Shown here piece by piece: positions 1-11,622 of a DNA stretch of 64,000 bases. The notes under the pieces were generated by a model. It was not told the DNA's origin and made no database searches. It saw only the letters and a program-made list of their open reading frames with translations. The position numbers and the translations under genes are program-made. The stretch's first letter is position 1, and every line of letters begins with the position of its first letter. Source of the DNA: Anniella stebbinsi (Eukaryota; Chordata; Lepidosauria; Squamata; Anniellidae); assembly GCA_029215795.1 (NCBI GenBank), contig JARDYH010000002.1, positions 7,259,501 through 7,323,500 on the forward strand, in the 5' to 3' direction.

Positions 1-544
1 CCCAAGTTTCCTGTTTGTATCTTCAAAAATAAAAAAATGGGAGGCGTAACTGTATTTACCCCACTACTACCCATTTTTCTAAAAATTAATTGCCACACAA
101 GACAAGCACCTACGTTTCTGAAATTTCACACACATAGGTCCCAAGGTACCCCCTACAATGTGGCAAAGTTTCATGTGTGTAACTTTAAAAATGACAAAGT
201 TATAGGCATTCCTGGGTATTTATTAAAAAATTAATTGCCACAAAATGCATGCACCAATATTTCTGAAATTTCTCACAGATAACTACCCCTAACCAGTCTA
301 CAATGTGCCCAAGTTTCATCCTTCTATCTTTAAAAATGAAAAAGTTATAGGCGTTTTTGTAAAACAATACTTGGCTATGGGAAAAAGCATTCAAAATGGC
401 GTCCGATCCGGATCGGACCTCATCGGATCGGATCGGATCGGATCGGAGGTTGTCCGGATCGGATCGGATCGGATCGGATTTTCCCGATTTTGGGTCGGAT
501 CGGATTCGGATCGTGGATCGGATCCGATCCGATGCACACCCCTA
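1..544 (-). mobile_element. Element A: terminal part of a giant foldback hAT-like element
   Basis: The window opens inside a foldback element. Positions 1-396 are diverged copies of a repeated unit of about 150 bp. Positions 397-530 are a dense GATCGG/CCGATCC array, and the element ends with TGCACACCCCTA at 533-544. The arm (1-396) is almost identical in reverse complement to 62168-62558 of element G. The terminal array is instead the same type as the left end of element B, so A lies in the opposite orientation to B. The other end and target duplication are outside the window; 545-552 (ATTCCAAC) would be its 3' copy. No coding capacity. Confidence 0.85.
397..530. repeat. Subterminal GATCGG array of element A
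   Basis: Overlapping copies of GATCGG and its complement CCGATC fill this stretch between the CGCCATTTT-type boundary and the terminal motif. In hAT elements, repeated subterminal motifs are commonly transposase-binding sites; that role here is inference. Confidence 0.75.
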
Positions 545-2025
545 ATTCCAACCCAATCACTAATTCTTCTCCCTATTAGCCTCCAAGGGGCAGGGACCAA
601 GGATGGAAGGATCCGTGAAGCTCAAGCCCCATTTTCAAGTTCGTTATAAGTCGCTCCTGGTTTTGATTATTATTGGGCGGGGTCTTTTTGTTCGAACTGG
701 AAAAGTGTGCATTCTCTAAAACAATTTTGAAAGTGCGCGCCCAAATGTGCACTTTCCCTCCATAGACTAAAGCATGAAATCACATTTTTAATAATATTTA
801 GGGGTGTGAATGGGGAAAATTTGAGTCTAAAACGAAGCACAATTTCTCCAAATGTTCCGTGGCTTTTGATTTTGGGGGGGGGGGGTGGATGCCATCCCCT
901 TCCAGATTACCCTGGAAAGCTGATAGTGCCAGGGCATCATGGAAGATGCAGGCTGATATTCAGGCTGTCAAGGTGCAGCAAACTCTAGGGATTTACGAGA
1001 ACTTTGTGTTAGCTAGCAGAGCACGTGAGCATGATCTGTTCGAAGCTCTGAATGCAAGTGCAAAGTGAAGGACGTGTCCACCAAAGATATCCACAAATCG
1101 TTGAACACCTGATCGCATTCATGTCATTCCTGATCCCGTTTGATTTGTGCAATTTCCCCCAGTACACTGAATCAACCCTGCTTTAGTCTATGGAGGAAAT
1201 TTGCATAAATTCAGAAAGTGGTGCAAATGTGGGGGGAGGGAGATTTGTGCAGATTTCCCATTTGACTGCTGCTTGATTTGCGCAAATTCCCCATTCGTGC
1301 AAAGCAAGCAGCAGTCACAAACACGAACAGGAATCAGGCACGATAACCCCGAGATGAAGTTCAGAGAACCTTGGCAATCCTGAACCTCGGCAATCATTCA
1401 CCTATTTGTAACACACACCATTGGAAAAAAAGAAAGGAGTTTCTCCTCCCCCTGGACATATCTGGTGAAATGGTCCCCACAACTAAGGCAGAGAATTTTG
1501 AGATGTCAGTTCTGCATAGCTCTAATCAATACCACCTTTCTTGTAATTTGAACTCTGGAGCAGTCCAAAACAAATTTGCTACATCATTATGACAGCCCTT
1601 CAGTTATTTAAAGACCGTTAGCATCCCCCGAGTCCAGTTCATGCTCTGGTCTCTGGAATCCCACTGGTTGCCTTACCCCAGTGTGCATGCAGGCAGAGCC
1701 ACCAGATGGTCCAAAGATGCCTGATGAGAATTCATGTCTTTTTTGTTTTGTTTTGTTGTCCGCAAACTGCAATTTTCCCAAATTCACAGCTGAGGGATAT
1801 TTACAAAACTTGCAATTTGAGCAAAACCGTGGCCATAAATACCAAAATTTACATAAAAATGTAGGCTTAAAGGATCATTTATGCCTGCAATTTTGCACAA
1901 ATTGTGCTATTTAAGGCTGCACTTCTGCACAAATTGAAATTTATGTAATGTCCGCAGCCATGAATTTGTGCAAATCAAGATTTGCACATAAAAAAGAACA
2001 GAAATTGCAAGCTTGTCAGAGTCAG
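545..2025. other. No gene; decayed repeat-like DNA
   Basis: No supportable gene. CTCCATAGACTAAAG (about 757-771) recurs inverted at about 1182-1196 (CTTTAGTCTATGGAG), with similar AAATTTGCA-type flanks, which suggests the ends of a decayed palindromic element. The rest is AT-rich with many TTTGTGCAAAT-like words and no recognisable family. Confidence 0.45.
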
Positions 2026-2535
2026 TGGCTCAGTTCGGATGACACATTAGGCAACAGAGGAGGGGGGGAACAATTGTCAGTTGTGTTACTTATTGTGTTG
2101 TCTGGAGGGCAGCACACAACGCACACACAACTGACAGTATGTTAATCAGGCACTTTAAACAATGGAGCAAAACAACGGGCTTGCATGTTGTTTAGCCCGA
2201 TGCCCCATTGTTTAAAGTGTCGTCCGAATTCAGCCCCTCCTCTCTCCATGGACTATTCCGTTTCGGAATAGAGTTCTGCTGTCTAGAGAAGCCAAAAAAA
2301 CCCAGCCGCTCTATGCAGATGGCAGAACTCACGGTGCATGCTGGGATATGGCTGGGGGACACATGGAGGAGAGGCTGCAACCAAAATGGCCGCTGCAAGT
2401 TCCTTGCAGTCGGGGCGTGTGCTGGTTCCGAGCAGTGCCAGCTGCAGTGTGTCGTTTGTGGAGCTCCTCCTGCCTAACGCACGGTCAGTACGTTATTTAC
2501 CCCTCTGTTGCATAATATGTCGTCCTAACTGAGCC
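2026..2535. mobile_element. Inverted-repeat MITE, about 510 bp
   Basis: The ends form an inverted repeat of about 36 bp. The left end begins TGGCTCAGTTCGGATGACAC; the right end reads as its imperfect complement, finishing GTCCTAACTGAGCC. An internal copy of the same end type (AAAGTGTCGTCCGAATTCAG) sits at about 2215-2235, so this may be two related elements joined or nested. The terminal motif matches the 228-bp elements at 8500 and 20796. I found no clear target duplication. Confidence 0.6.
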
Positions 2536-3231
2536 TGTGTGTGCCAAGCTGAGCCAGCTCAGGGATCCATGAGCTGGCCTCCTGGGGGTTGAGCTGGCAA
2601 AACCCCGCTGACCTCCATCCCCAAAATGGATTCCTCTGACATCCCTATTAACATATTGCCTCTTCTCCAGGTTAAACATGCCCAACTCGTTTCACCTTTT
2701 CTCATAGGACTTGAAGTGCCTTATATTAAGTCAGATCCCCAGTTCATCTCACCGAGTTACTCTAACTGGAAACAGTTCTACAGTCCCTCAAAGGTCTTTC
2801 TCAGCTTTACTGCCTGTAATTCTTTAAGTGCTTCTGGATGTAAAACATGGGCACCAGTGCTGAAATTCAGTCGCTTCCCACATACCTATGAGCTGCAGCT
2901 CTTTCTCAAATAATGCTTTCTGAACTAGTCCATAAAATGCTTTTGCCATTCTTGATGAGCTTATTTCTCATAATTTCCCCTTATCAGCCTCTCTCTTTCT
3001 GAAAAGTCTTTCAATACAAGCTCAGATTATGAATATGAAAGGTCTTCTAAAGCACAAGATTAGATGTCATGCACCGCACATGATCTGGAGTGCTAAACTC
3101 TCAGCAACAGATTCCTCAGTTACAGAGAAACCCATCAAGAGGTGTGTGGCATTTTGTGTTTTGTTAGAAATCAAGTGCAGGACTAGGGATTGAGACCAAT
3201 TTCAGCCCTCTCCAGGCCTCTATGGGAATTC
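2536..3231. other. No gene seen
   Basis: Moderately AT-rich sequence with short open frames only. No repeat family, splice-like structure or domain is recognisable by eye. Confidence 0.5.
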
Positions 3232-3239
3232 CCCATCAC

Positions 3240-3559
3240 TAGGCTGACCATATGAAAAGGAGGACAGGGCTCATGTCACTTTAACAGTTGTAGAGAAAAG
3301 GGAATTTCAGCTAGTGTCATTTGTATGCAATTAGTTCCTGGTGAAATTCCCTCTTCATCACAACAGTTAAAGTTGCAGGCACTATACGAGAGTGACCATA
3401 TACAAAAGAAGGCAGGGCCCTTGCAACTTTAACTGTTGTGATGAAAAGGGAATATCACCAGGAACTAATTGTAAACAAATGACACTGGCTGAAATTCCCT
3501 TTTCTCTACAACTGTTAAAGTTATATGAGCCCTGTCCTCCTTTTCATATGGTCAGCCTA
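3240..3559. mobile_element. Palindromic hAT-type MITE (family P), copy 1
   Basis: This 320-bp palindrome begins TAGGCTGACCATATG and ends with the complement CATATGGTCAGCCTA. It is flanked by exact 8-bp duplications CCCATCAC (3232-3239 and 3560-3567). Length, TAGG ends and 8-bp duplication fit non-autonomous hAT elements. Each half is itself an imperfect foldback of a segment of about 70-80 bp. No coding capacity. Confidence 0.9.
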
Positions 3560-3780
3560 CCCATCACTTGTATATGACAGGCCTTGTTTCATCAAATATT
3601 GTTTGCAGCACGACAATATTAATTCAGCCCTGCCAGGCTCAAAGAACCACTGTTCAGCAAATTACAGAACAGTCATTAATAGGAATATCATGGATTTCCA
3701 GCTGGGGCTTGAGCCCTGGCAATTTCTTGAGGCCTGGTGGTTTTTCCTAAAGGAGTCATTGATGCCACATTACAGGCATA
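3560..3780. other. No gene seen
   Basis: Unique-looking sequence between the family-P MITE and an L2 tail. Short frames only. Confidence 0.45.
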
Positions 3781-3819
<39 letters not shown>

Positions 3820-4075
3820 TTATTTATTTCTTACCTGCCTCTCCCTCTGGATCGAGGTGGGGAACAACATTTTAAAAAATGATATAAAATATATCATAAT
3901 ATATTTTATATCATGATTAAAAATATATCATGATATATTTTATCATGATTAAATATATATATAAAAAATTAATGCATGGTTAAAATACCAATAAAACTCT
4001 TCAAAGTCGACTGGGTAGGCCTGCCAGAAGAGACTAGTTTTTATAGCTTTCTTAAATTCTGGAAGACTGTTAGAG
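3781..4075 (-). mobile_element. L2 LINE 3' end, minus strand, interrupted by an AT palindrome
   Basis: Read on the minus strand, 3990-4075 matches the C-terminal coding end of the L2 copies at 10052 and 40838. The 3' end has the CGATCCAGAGGGAGAGGCAGG motif followed by an (ATT)n tail at 3781-3820. Between them (about 3870-3966) lies an AT-only stretch of near-perfect TATCATGATATA palindromes that is absent from the other L2 tails here. Truncated at its 5' end and non-functional. Confidence 0.75.
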
Positions 4076-5440
4076 CACTTACGCCTGTAATTTTGTGTAA
4101 ATCCGCCCCTTGCGGTTGCCATTTATGGAAATGGCCGCTTGGTGAGGGAGGAGGAGGTTATTGCAAGTAAGGTCGGGTGGCTGGTGAGGGGTCCGGTAAG
4201 TGGATCATGACGCAGACTGTGGAAAGTTTGCCCATCCCTAGTCATGAATGATGAATTAAGCTGGATGTCAGCTGAAAGCCTTTTCTCTATAGATAAGCTG
4301 CTTGTCGATCAGAGTGAGTTTTCATGAGACAAATTAATGAGATTGTTGGTGACTGAGCCTATTCTGTGGCTACAACCTTGTTGTGGAACATAGTTTGAGT
4401 GACGCCTTTTCTTATTGTGTTCTGCCATTTACTAACGGAACCCTTTTCCTGTGCTGTCAGGCTTTTGCCTGACCGAGTCGATGATGTTCTCATTTGTTCT
4501 CAGCAAGCACCCAGTAAACTGAGCATGGCTGAGTCCATCCACCCTTACTTCCAATTCTTTTTCTATGTGGTTAAAGATCTGTCAAACCGTTCAGCCGCTG
4601 CACCTCCAACATTGAACCGCAAAACAAGGAGTGGCTTCCTGTGACAGAGGCTGAAAGAGCACAAATTTAGTTTGTTTTCAACCTAAATTTGTCCCTTTTA
4701 AGTCTCCATCGCAGTTTGCTGCCAAAATCACGAAGGGTCAAGCTGCAATGACCTTGTGAGATCTGAAATGCAGGGTTTAAAAAGGCTCCAGATCAATTGA
4801 TAGAACATGCTCAAATGGATCTTTCACAATCAGCTGCTCGATATTTTCCTTTCTCCCCTCCTGCTCATGAAATACCTTGGTTTTGCCCCAAATGCTCTGT
4901 TCTAATCAACGACATTTTCTGAGCTTTACTTTTCTGGCAGTCACTTCTGCTCAAGGTGTTACAGTCTGGAAAATCTGAACAATGTCATGATGGTCCTGAA
5001 CTGTAGAGGCTGCTGTCTAAACCATTTGGCAGATGATCAAGCTTCAACCACCTGCTTGAAGGAGATCTCTTTCCCCACGCAATAAAGACCATACAGTCCT
5101 ATTTTATAGCCCTTCTTCTTTCTTAATCCATCATGGATGGTATCACAGGCTCACCAGATAATGTTATGAAACCCACCCACCCCCGGCAAATGTTTTTGAT
5201 AAGAACAGCCAAATTTCTTCAGAGCTTTTTTTCCCCATCTCTCTACTTATGCGCTATAGAAAATAGGTTGTTGAACAAGCAGTGCTATTGGTAACATTCT
5301 ACTCTTCTCAATTCCACGAATTCAGGCCTAGTGAAGTTCTCTACCCTCAGGCTTAAAGGAAGAGTGCTGCATCTAAGCTTTGGAAAAAGCAAAACCATTT
5401 CTGATGATTCATAGGGCAAAATAGCTGAGATACAATCAAT
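4076..5440. other. No gene; one possible MITE end
   Basis: Unique-looking sequence. TTTGCCCATCCCTA at about 4228-4241 resembles the end of a hAT-type MITE, but I could not place a matching partner. No exon-like frame. Confidence 0.4.
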
Positions 5441-5795
5441 GAAATGAGCAGTGCAACCCTATACGATTCTAGTCAGAAGTAAGCCCAGATTAGTGTGACC
5501 ATATGAAAAGGAGGACAGGGCTCCTGTATCTTTAACAGTTGTAGAGAAAAGGGAATTTCAGCAAGTGTCCTTTGTATGCATGCAGCGTCTGATGAAATTC
5601 CCTCTTCATCACAACAGTTAAAGCTGCAGGAGCCCTGCCCTCTTTTATATCTGGTGGTTCTAGTATAGCTAGGAATTCCCTTTTCTACACAACAGTTAAA
5701 GAAACAGGAGCCCTGTCCTCCTTTTCATATGATCACTCTAACCCAGGTGACTTCAGCAGAACTTATTCCAAGGTAAGTGTATATAGGGTTGCAGC
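5441..5795. mobile_element. Short palindromic repeat (GCAATCCTATA type) split by a MITE
   Basis: The left flank reads GCAACCCTATAC ... AGAAGTAAGCCCAGA. The right flank reads ACCCAGGTGA ... GTATATAGGGTTGC. Together they form an inverted pair interrupted by the family-P MITE at 5491-5740. The same GCAATCCTAT / AAGTAAGTCCCATT repeat recurs at 5888-6110, 39700-39890, 40140-40330 and about 52290-52380. Class unknown; the short inverted form suggests a MITE. Confidence 0.55.
5491..5740. mobile_element. Family-P MITE, copy 2, internally deleted
   Basis: The ends TAGTGTGACCATATG and CATATGATCACTCTA are present, but the element is only 250 bp. About 70 bp of the third quarter is missing, near the TAGCTAGGAATTCCC junction. 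The flanks AGCCCAGA and ACCCAGGT are a decayed match at best. Confidence 0.8.
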
Positions 5796-5887
5796 TGCAG
5801 GGTTCTGTTAAAAAGAACGTTTCTGAGGGGGAGGATGTAGTGTATCCTTAGAAATTCTGTTTTCCCACTTTATGGACTTCTCCCTGC

Positions 5888-6110
5888 TGTGCAATCCAAT
5901 CCTATGCATGTTGACTTGGAGACAAATCCCATTGAACTGAATGGGGATTTCACCAAAGTATGCATGTACAGTATCGTGGCCTGGCAGCCCAGTATCCCAT
6001 AGAGTTCAATGGTGCCTACTCCCAATGATGTGAGCACTTGTAACTCTGCAACACAGTCCTATCTCTGCCTACTCAGAAGTAAGTCCCATTCCTTTCAATT
6101 GGGCTTTCCC
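5888..6110. repeat. GCAATCCTAT / AAGTAAGTCCCATT repeat
   Basis: This stretch contains the words GCAATCCTATGCATG, CCCATTGAACT, a further cluster near 6055 (CAGTCCTAT) and CAGAAGTAAGTCCCATT. They are shared with four other sites in the window. It is probably two adjacent diverged copies. Confidence 0.5.
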
Positions 6111-7095
6111 CAGGTAAGTAGGTAGAGAACTCCAGCGATTTGCATATTAGGTCCTCACAACCTATCAGGAACCTAGCAGAGAAAATTGGCCCATGCAGAA
6201 GCTTATTTAATATATACTCTGCCTGACACCTCATATGTTCAGAGTTGCCACCTTTGAACCTCACAAATTGGGGACTGTCTGGCCATTAATGGCTTGAGTG
6301 GTCTAAAATGAGTTGGACATAATGGGTCCTATTAAAAGACACAGTTTAATCAAGGGTATGCAATAAAATAATTAAAATTATATTATCTATTAGATACAGG
6401 CTCGGAAAAAGGTTCACCAAGGCCTAATGACCCTTATTCCAAATAGCTATTTCAATTTTCAGACAAACAAAAGATGCAATGCTCTTTATTTCTGCAAAAC
6501 AGATTAGTGGGGGTTTTTTTCATTAAAAGAGCACTTTCTTTTGTGTCTTGCTGCTTCTAGAAGAAGCTTTTATTTAATTTTAAATTGTCACCCACACTTA
6601 TGTAATATTTAGATTTGCAAAACTGGACATGAAAAATATGGAAAAACCACCCATGAATAGGTTTCTACTTATGCTGGACAGTATTCCCCAAAACTATACA
6701 ATCCATAAAATAACGAGGGATGCATGAGCAATTTGAGGTTCGTGAATTCATTGGGGATGGTGTAAGGATCAAGTTGGGGTTTGAAATCTAGCGAGAAGTT
6801 CTCAATTTATTCCTCTATTCACAGCACTCTTCCTTGAGTTTTGTCAGCTTCATGGGGCAGATGGTATCAGAACACTTTACTTCCAGAATTCTCAGTGGAG
6901 GAGACTGTAGGAGATGGTGGGTGGGCCATGATATGAAAAAAGCCCTCTCCTCCATTCCTTCTGATGCTATTGTTGCCTTGACAAATCCACAGTGGCTACA
7001 GTAGAATCTTGTGTCTTCCATAAAAGTATGTTATTGAGTCTCAGGCCAATGTAACAATATAGGCAAGCATCCAAAGTGAGCTGGAGTGTCTCCTC
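6111..7095. other. No gene seen
   Basis: AT-rich, mostly unique sequence. GAGGGATGCATGAGC near 6717 resembles the start of a small TAGGGATG-type MITE, but no partner end was found. Confidence 0.4.
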
Positions 7096-7423
7096 TAGGT
7101 TGACCTTATGGAAAAGAGGACAGGGCTCCTGTAGCTTTAACAGATGCATAGAAAAAGGAATTTCAGCAGGTGTCATTTGCATATGTGCAGCACCTGGTGA
7201 AATTCCCTCTTCATCACAACAGTTAAAGCTGCAAGAGCCCTGCTTTCTTTTGTACCTGGCCACTCTACAAAAGAGGGCAGGGGTCTTTCCACCTTAACTG
7301 TTGTTACGAGGAGGGAATTTCACCAGGTTCTGCATATGTACAAATGACACCTGCTGAAATTCCATTTTATTTGCAACTATTAAAGATACAGGAGCCCTGT
7401 CCTCCTTTTCATATGGTCACCTA
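7096..7423. mobile_element. Family-P MITE, copy 3
   Basis: The ends TAGGTTGACCTTATG and CATATGGTCACCTA enclose the usual four-part palindrome of about 328 bp. Target duplications are not recognisable, and scattered substitutions suggest an older copy than those at 3240 or 19748. Confidence 0.85.
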
Positions 7424-7443
7424 CCTGATCACAGTATATCAAT

Positions 7444-8201
7444 TAGTGCTGTGATGAATCCTGACCCCCCCCCCATTTTCAGGCATTATTTATCTCCCCA
7501 CAAAAGAGGCATTGTGTTTTCTGCCTCTTTTGCAGGGAATGGGGGAGTTTCAAATAATTTTCTCCTTGGGGAGGGGAGCAGCATTTTCACATACCTTTTT
7601 TCCAGTTTGGGGAATGGCTGAAGGATCTTCTTTCAATGCCCTCAGCATGAGACGTTTGCAGCCGTGACCTTGCCCTCTCCTATAGGCATTCATGAAGAAC
7701 TCCCAGGCTGCAGAAGTATCTTTGCGAAGAGCTGCTGCAAACATGAAGAAAGGGGACTTTGAAGCTTTAGGAAAACACCTAATGTGTGTGTTCTGTGTTG
7801 CTGCAAGGAAGAACAGATTTTTTTTCCAAAGCTCTAAAAGCCTAGTTTGCTCTTGCTTTGCAAAGAAGCTTCTGCATTCCAGCAGCCCTTCCTGAATGCC
7901 TATAGGAGAGGGTGATGTCACATGGTCTCCTGGGAGTTCAGAAAGAGTTGCTGGGTTGAATCCTGGGCTCCGGCAAGTGCAGGGGGTGTATAAAAACTAG
8001 GGCAAAAAAATAGGAAAAAGTCCCCTTAGCAATGGCCTACACTTAAAAAGTTAAGCGAAAATCCCCTCATCTTCCCAAAAGAAAATGTTATTTGAAATTT
8101 TCACCTCTTGCAGCCTATTACACCAGAGTTTTTGTTTCATCCCACCCCCACCCCCCGGAAATGCCAAAAATAGAAGAATCAAAATTTTCAGCACAGCACT
8201 A
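7444..8201. mobile_element. hAT-like non-autonomous element, 758 bp
   Basis: The element begins TAGTGCTGTGATGAA and ends with the near complement TTTTCAGCACAGCACTA. The flanking 8-mers are ATATCAAT (7436-7443) and GTATCAAT (8202-8209), a 7/8 match fitting a decayed hAT duplication. Inside, TGCCTATAGGAGAGGG-type words occur inverted at about 7672-7690 and 7896-7914, making an inner foldback. The 123-residue minus-strand frame across it has no recognisable domain and is probably incidental. Confidence 0.7.
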
Positions 8202-8499
8202 GTATCAATGGTTCCTGATTCTTCTAATTGGAGGACGATGTCAGAGCAGGACCCGCTCCAGGGGGGCTTTGGCGTACTGCCTTGTGCCCTCCCTACACCA
8301 TTGCCCTGCCAACAGGCTTACTCAGTAGTGATGCTCCTCTGGTCAATGCCAAGCACCAAACATTGTTCATTTCCAACAGTGCTCTAGACCAACACTAGAT
8401 TAGTCACTCTGGGAAATTAAAAGTGGTAGGCCCCACTGGGGACTTCGTAGCTGCCGAAATATATCAGGTACTGGTGCCAGCCTTTCGGTTGAGACAGAA
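8202..8499. other. No gene seen
   Basis: Short unique-looking stretch between two DNA transposons. No family recognised. Confidence 0.4.
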
Positions 8500-8727
8500 T
8501 GGCTGAATTCGGACAACACGATAGTCAATGGTGGGGTAATAATCAACTTTACAGTTGTTCATCTAGGGGGTACTCCCCACACAACATGGTAATAAATAAT
8601 CAACCGTGGTGTGGATTAGGATCAGCACTGAGTTGACTATGGCAGCATTTGGATGACATGATAGTCAATACAACTGACAATTGTTTCCCACTCCCCAGTT
8701 GCTTATTGTGTCGTCCGAATTCAGCCA
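8500..8727. mobile_element. 228-bp MITE (family Q), copy 1
   Basis: The ends TGGCTGAATTCGGAC and GTCCGAATTCAGCCA are perfect complements. Length is identical to the copy at 20796-21023, and the two differ at roughly a dozen positions. GATAGTCAATRC-type words recur inside. Flanks (GACAGAAT / ATGAGTAT) give no clean duplication. Confidence 0.8.
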
Positions 8728-8732
8728 ATGAG

Positions 8733-9115
8733 TATTTGTATGGGTGCATGGTGAGCTTTGGGGAGGTTTTCTGCATAAAAATCTGTGCATATTATCATTT
8801 TGTCCGGAATGTGTACATCAGCGGTGTATATTATTTATTTTACTTATTCATTTACTGCATTTCAATACTGTCTACTAGCCGAAGCTATAGCAATCTGCCT
8901 ACAATTCTTCTATTGACTACAGCAAGTTTGCGCATTTTTAAAACATACTTTTTTGGACAATTTTTGGGGTTTGTTATGCAAATCATTTTGCAAGCTTGGA
9001 AATATATGGGTCTCAGACTGCAGATTGCATTTGGTCTGCATTCAGTTCTGTAGCATGAAAATTGGATAAATGTCTGGCCAAAAATGAACTGAATTGAATT
9101 CTGCACCCATTCCTA
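8733..9115. mobile_element. AT-rich MITE-like repeat
   Basis: The stretch around AAGCTTGGAAATATATGGG ... CTGCAGATTGCAT and ATGAACTGAATTGAATTC matches a similar stretch at 38640-38920. A terminal CCCATTCCTA at about 9106-9115 resembles a TAGGAATGGG end. Exact borders are uncertain. Confidence 0.45.
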
Positions 9116-10051
9116 CTTACAACTAACATTTCTTTCCTTCTTAGCCTTTAAAAGGACTTTAAAGAGACTTTTGATAACTTGATTTATTTGTGTCCTTGGA
9201 AATCTGTTTGTTTGTTCCATTAAAAAAAAAAAAACCTATAAAATATTTGCATCTATTTTATCTGTACTTTCCCCGCCTATCTGTATGATTTCCCTGTCTC
9301 TTTCTTAACCCCCTTCCTTTGAAAACTCTAATGAAGAGAATCAACTAAAATGTCAACATTTGCAATTCGGGAGCTCCGTTTAAGCAATAAAAATAATAAT
9401 TAAAAGGGTAAAACCTTAGAGAGATTTCTTCATTTTATATGGTTTGCCAGATATGATACACATTCAAAAAAGCCAGTCAAAGAATTAATTAGAAACAGCT
9501 AAAGCCCAACAAGCTATGCAAGTTAATGAAGCAGGGAAGAAAATGCCATTGAAGGGACCCAGAGCTACAGTTTGCTTGGATAATATACACTCCTGCCTTA
9601 CTCTTCTAACTAAACCTCTTTTAATCTCTCCAATTTTAAAAAAAAAAAATAAGAGAGAAATCAATGCTAATAACATTGATCTACTGAGAAATGACAGCCA
9701 AATAATACTTGCGAAGTTGAGCTTGCTTCATGGTGACATTTTGTATTCTTTCTTTCTTTTCTGAACAGCAATGCCAAGTCGACATTTTGACCCAGATGTT
9801 GCATTTATGGCAATATGTTTAATTTGTGTTCTCACTTTAACCTCCACTCAAAGGGCCAGTTCATATAATTGTCTGAATTAAATGGAAAAGCTTCAGGTTT
9901 CCCTGCATTGTTTCACTTCAAGTAGGTATGTAGGGATGGTGTCAACATCTTGCATGCTCAGCACTCTGGAATAGCCCAATACTGACATCAGTACTACTAT
10001 TACTACTGACATCTGTAAAAAAAGAAAGAAAAGAAAGAAAAAAAGATTATC
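9116..10051. other. No gene; low-complexity patches
   Basis: AT-rich unique-looking DNA with poly-A runs near 9222-9233 and 9640-9650, and a GAAA-rich tract at about 10019-10045 just before the L2 fragment. No exon-like frame. Confidence 0.45.
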
Positions 10052-11052
10052 CACTCCAGCATGGGGCGGGGTGCTATCAGTACACTGATGATACCCAAAT
10101 ATATTTCTCTATGCCTTCGACAACATAGTCAATTAAGGATAGTGTGTCTCCTCTAAATGAATGCTTGGAGGCAGTAATAGGCTGGATGAGGAAAAACAAA
10201 CTGAAGCTGAATCCAACCAAGATGGAGGTGCTTGCTGTCAAAGGCCACAACCTGGGTTTGGAGGTGTGTCAACCAGTTCTGGATAGGGTTACCCCCCTCC
10301 CGAAAGACTGTGTTCGCAGTTTGGGGGTACTCCTGGATCCTTGGCTCCAAACGACAGCCTAGATAGATGTGACGGCCAGGAGTGCCTACTATCAGCTTTG
10401 GCTGATACACCAGCTGCACCTCTTCCTAGAGTTGGAAGACCTAAAGACGGTAGTGCACGCGCTGGAAACTTTGTGGCTTGATTTCTGCAATGCGCTGTAC
10501 ATAGGGCTACCTCTGTGCCTAGTCCGGAAACTTCAACTAGTTCAAAATATGGCAGCCAGGTTGGTCACCGGTACACCTAGGGGTGACCACATAATACCAA
10601 TCTTAAAATCACTCCACTGGCTGCCAATTAGTTTCCGGGAGAAGTATAAAGTGTTGGTTATTAACTTTAAAGCACTACATGGTTTGGGTCCAGGCTACCT
10701 GCAGGATTACCTTCTCCCATACAATCCGCCCCACACACTCAGGTCCTCTGGGAAGAATTTATTACAGCCGGCCAAGATTAGGCTGTCAACCATTACCCAG
10801 AGGGCCTTCTCTTCTGCCGCTCCCAGACTGTGGAGCGACCTGCCAGGAGAGATCCGCCAACTTATAAGTCTTCAAGAATTTAAGAGAGCTATGAAGACTG
10901 ATCTCTTCCAGCAGGCCTACCCAGTTGAATTTTAAAACTTTGTTGATTTTAATAATGTATTAATTTTATATGCTTTTAAGCAGTTTATGTATTTTGTATT
11001 GTTGGTATTGATGCTGTTCCCCACCTCGATCCGGAGGGAGAGGCGGGTAAGA

Positions 11053-11083
<31 letters not shown>
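10052..11083 (+). mobile_element. L2 LINE fragment (5'-truncated)
   Basis: This is collinear with the longer L2 at 40838-42305. It starts at the RT active-site region (reads YQYTDDTQIYFSM) and runs through the C-terminal region (LVTGTPRGDHI ... LHWLPIS, then RLWSDLPGEIR). The 3' end is the CCTCGATCCGGAGGGAGAGG motif and an (ATT)n tail at about 11053-11083. Truncated and carrying stops, so non-functional. CR1/L2 clade by these motifs and the short-repeat tail. Confidence 0.9.
10369..10935 (+). pseudogene. L2 ORF2 C-terminal remnant
   Basis: An open stretch of 188 residues encodes the region downstream of the L2 reverse transcriptase palm: LETLWLDFCNALY, then QNMAARLVTGTPRGD, LHWLPISFREKYKV, and RAFSSAAPRLWSDLP. 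An in-frame stop at about 10360-10362 separates it from the upstream part (10144-10362). The catalytic N-terminal portion of the RT and the endonuclease are absent, so it is a dead fragment. Confidence 0.85.
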
Positions 11084-11310
11084 GCCTGGGAGGCATGGAT
11101 CAGGTCAGTTCATTCAGAATTCAGAAACTGGGCTTGTATTAAACTGATACATAGTTCAACATTTGGGGAAACAGATCTGTCCCCCCCCCCACCCCCGAAA
11201 CCAATTCAGGGTGTGACTGGCGGGGTTCTCTCCATCACTGCTAAAAAAAAAAGCAAAAGCAAAGGAAAACTGGCATGTATGAGGATATAAGAACTAAAGC
11301 ATAGTGGGTC
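11084..11310. other. No gene seen
   Basis: Spacer between two L2 fragments with a C-rich run near 11180-11195 and an A-rich run near 11243. No family recognised. Confidence 0.4.
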
Positions 11311-11622
11311 ATGAGCCAGAACTAGGCTGACGAGTGTTACCCAGAGGACCTTCTCTCCTGCCGCTCCCAGACTGTGGAATGGCCTGCTGTAGGAGATGCA
11401 ACAAATTAGCCGTCTTCTGGAATTTAAGAGAGCCGTGAAGACGGCTCTCTTCTGACAGGCCTATCCGGTTGAATTTTAAGATGTTTCTAATAATGTATTT
11501 GTTTTTATCTGTTTTAATGGTTTATCTATTTTATGATTTTATATTTGTATTTGTTGTTGTCCCCCGCCTCGATCTGGATGGAAAGGCGGGTTAGAAACAA
11601 AATAAATAAATAAATAATAAAA
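11311..11622 (+). mobile_element. L2 LINE 3' end fragment
   Basis: Only the last part of the L2 coding region (GTTACCCAGAGGACCTTCTC, encoding a TQRTFSPAAPRLW-like stretch), the 3' UTR with the CCTCGATCTGGATGG motif and an (AAAT)n tail remain. It is a separate insertion from the copy at 10052, with its own tail. Confidence 0.85.

Noticed and set aside
397..530. GATCGG array as a simple microsatellite
   Set aside because: It is always at the ends of the same element family, bounded on one side by the terminal motif and on the other by a fixed CGCCATTTT boundary; slippage may still have shaped its length.
7550..7921. 123-residue minus-strand frame as a possible gene
   Set aside because: It lies within a hAT-like element, spans its internal foldback and has no recognisable domain.
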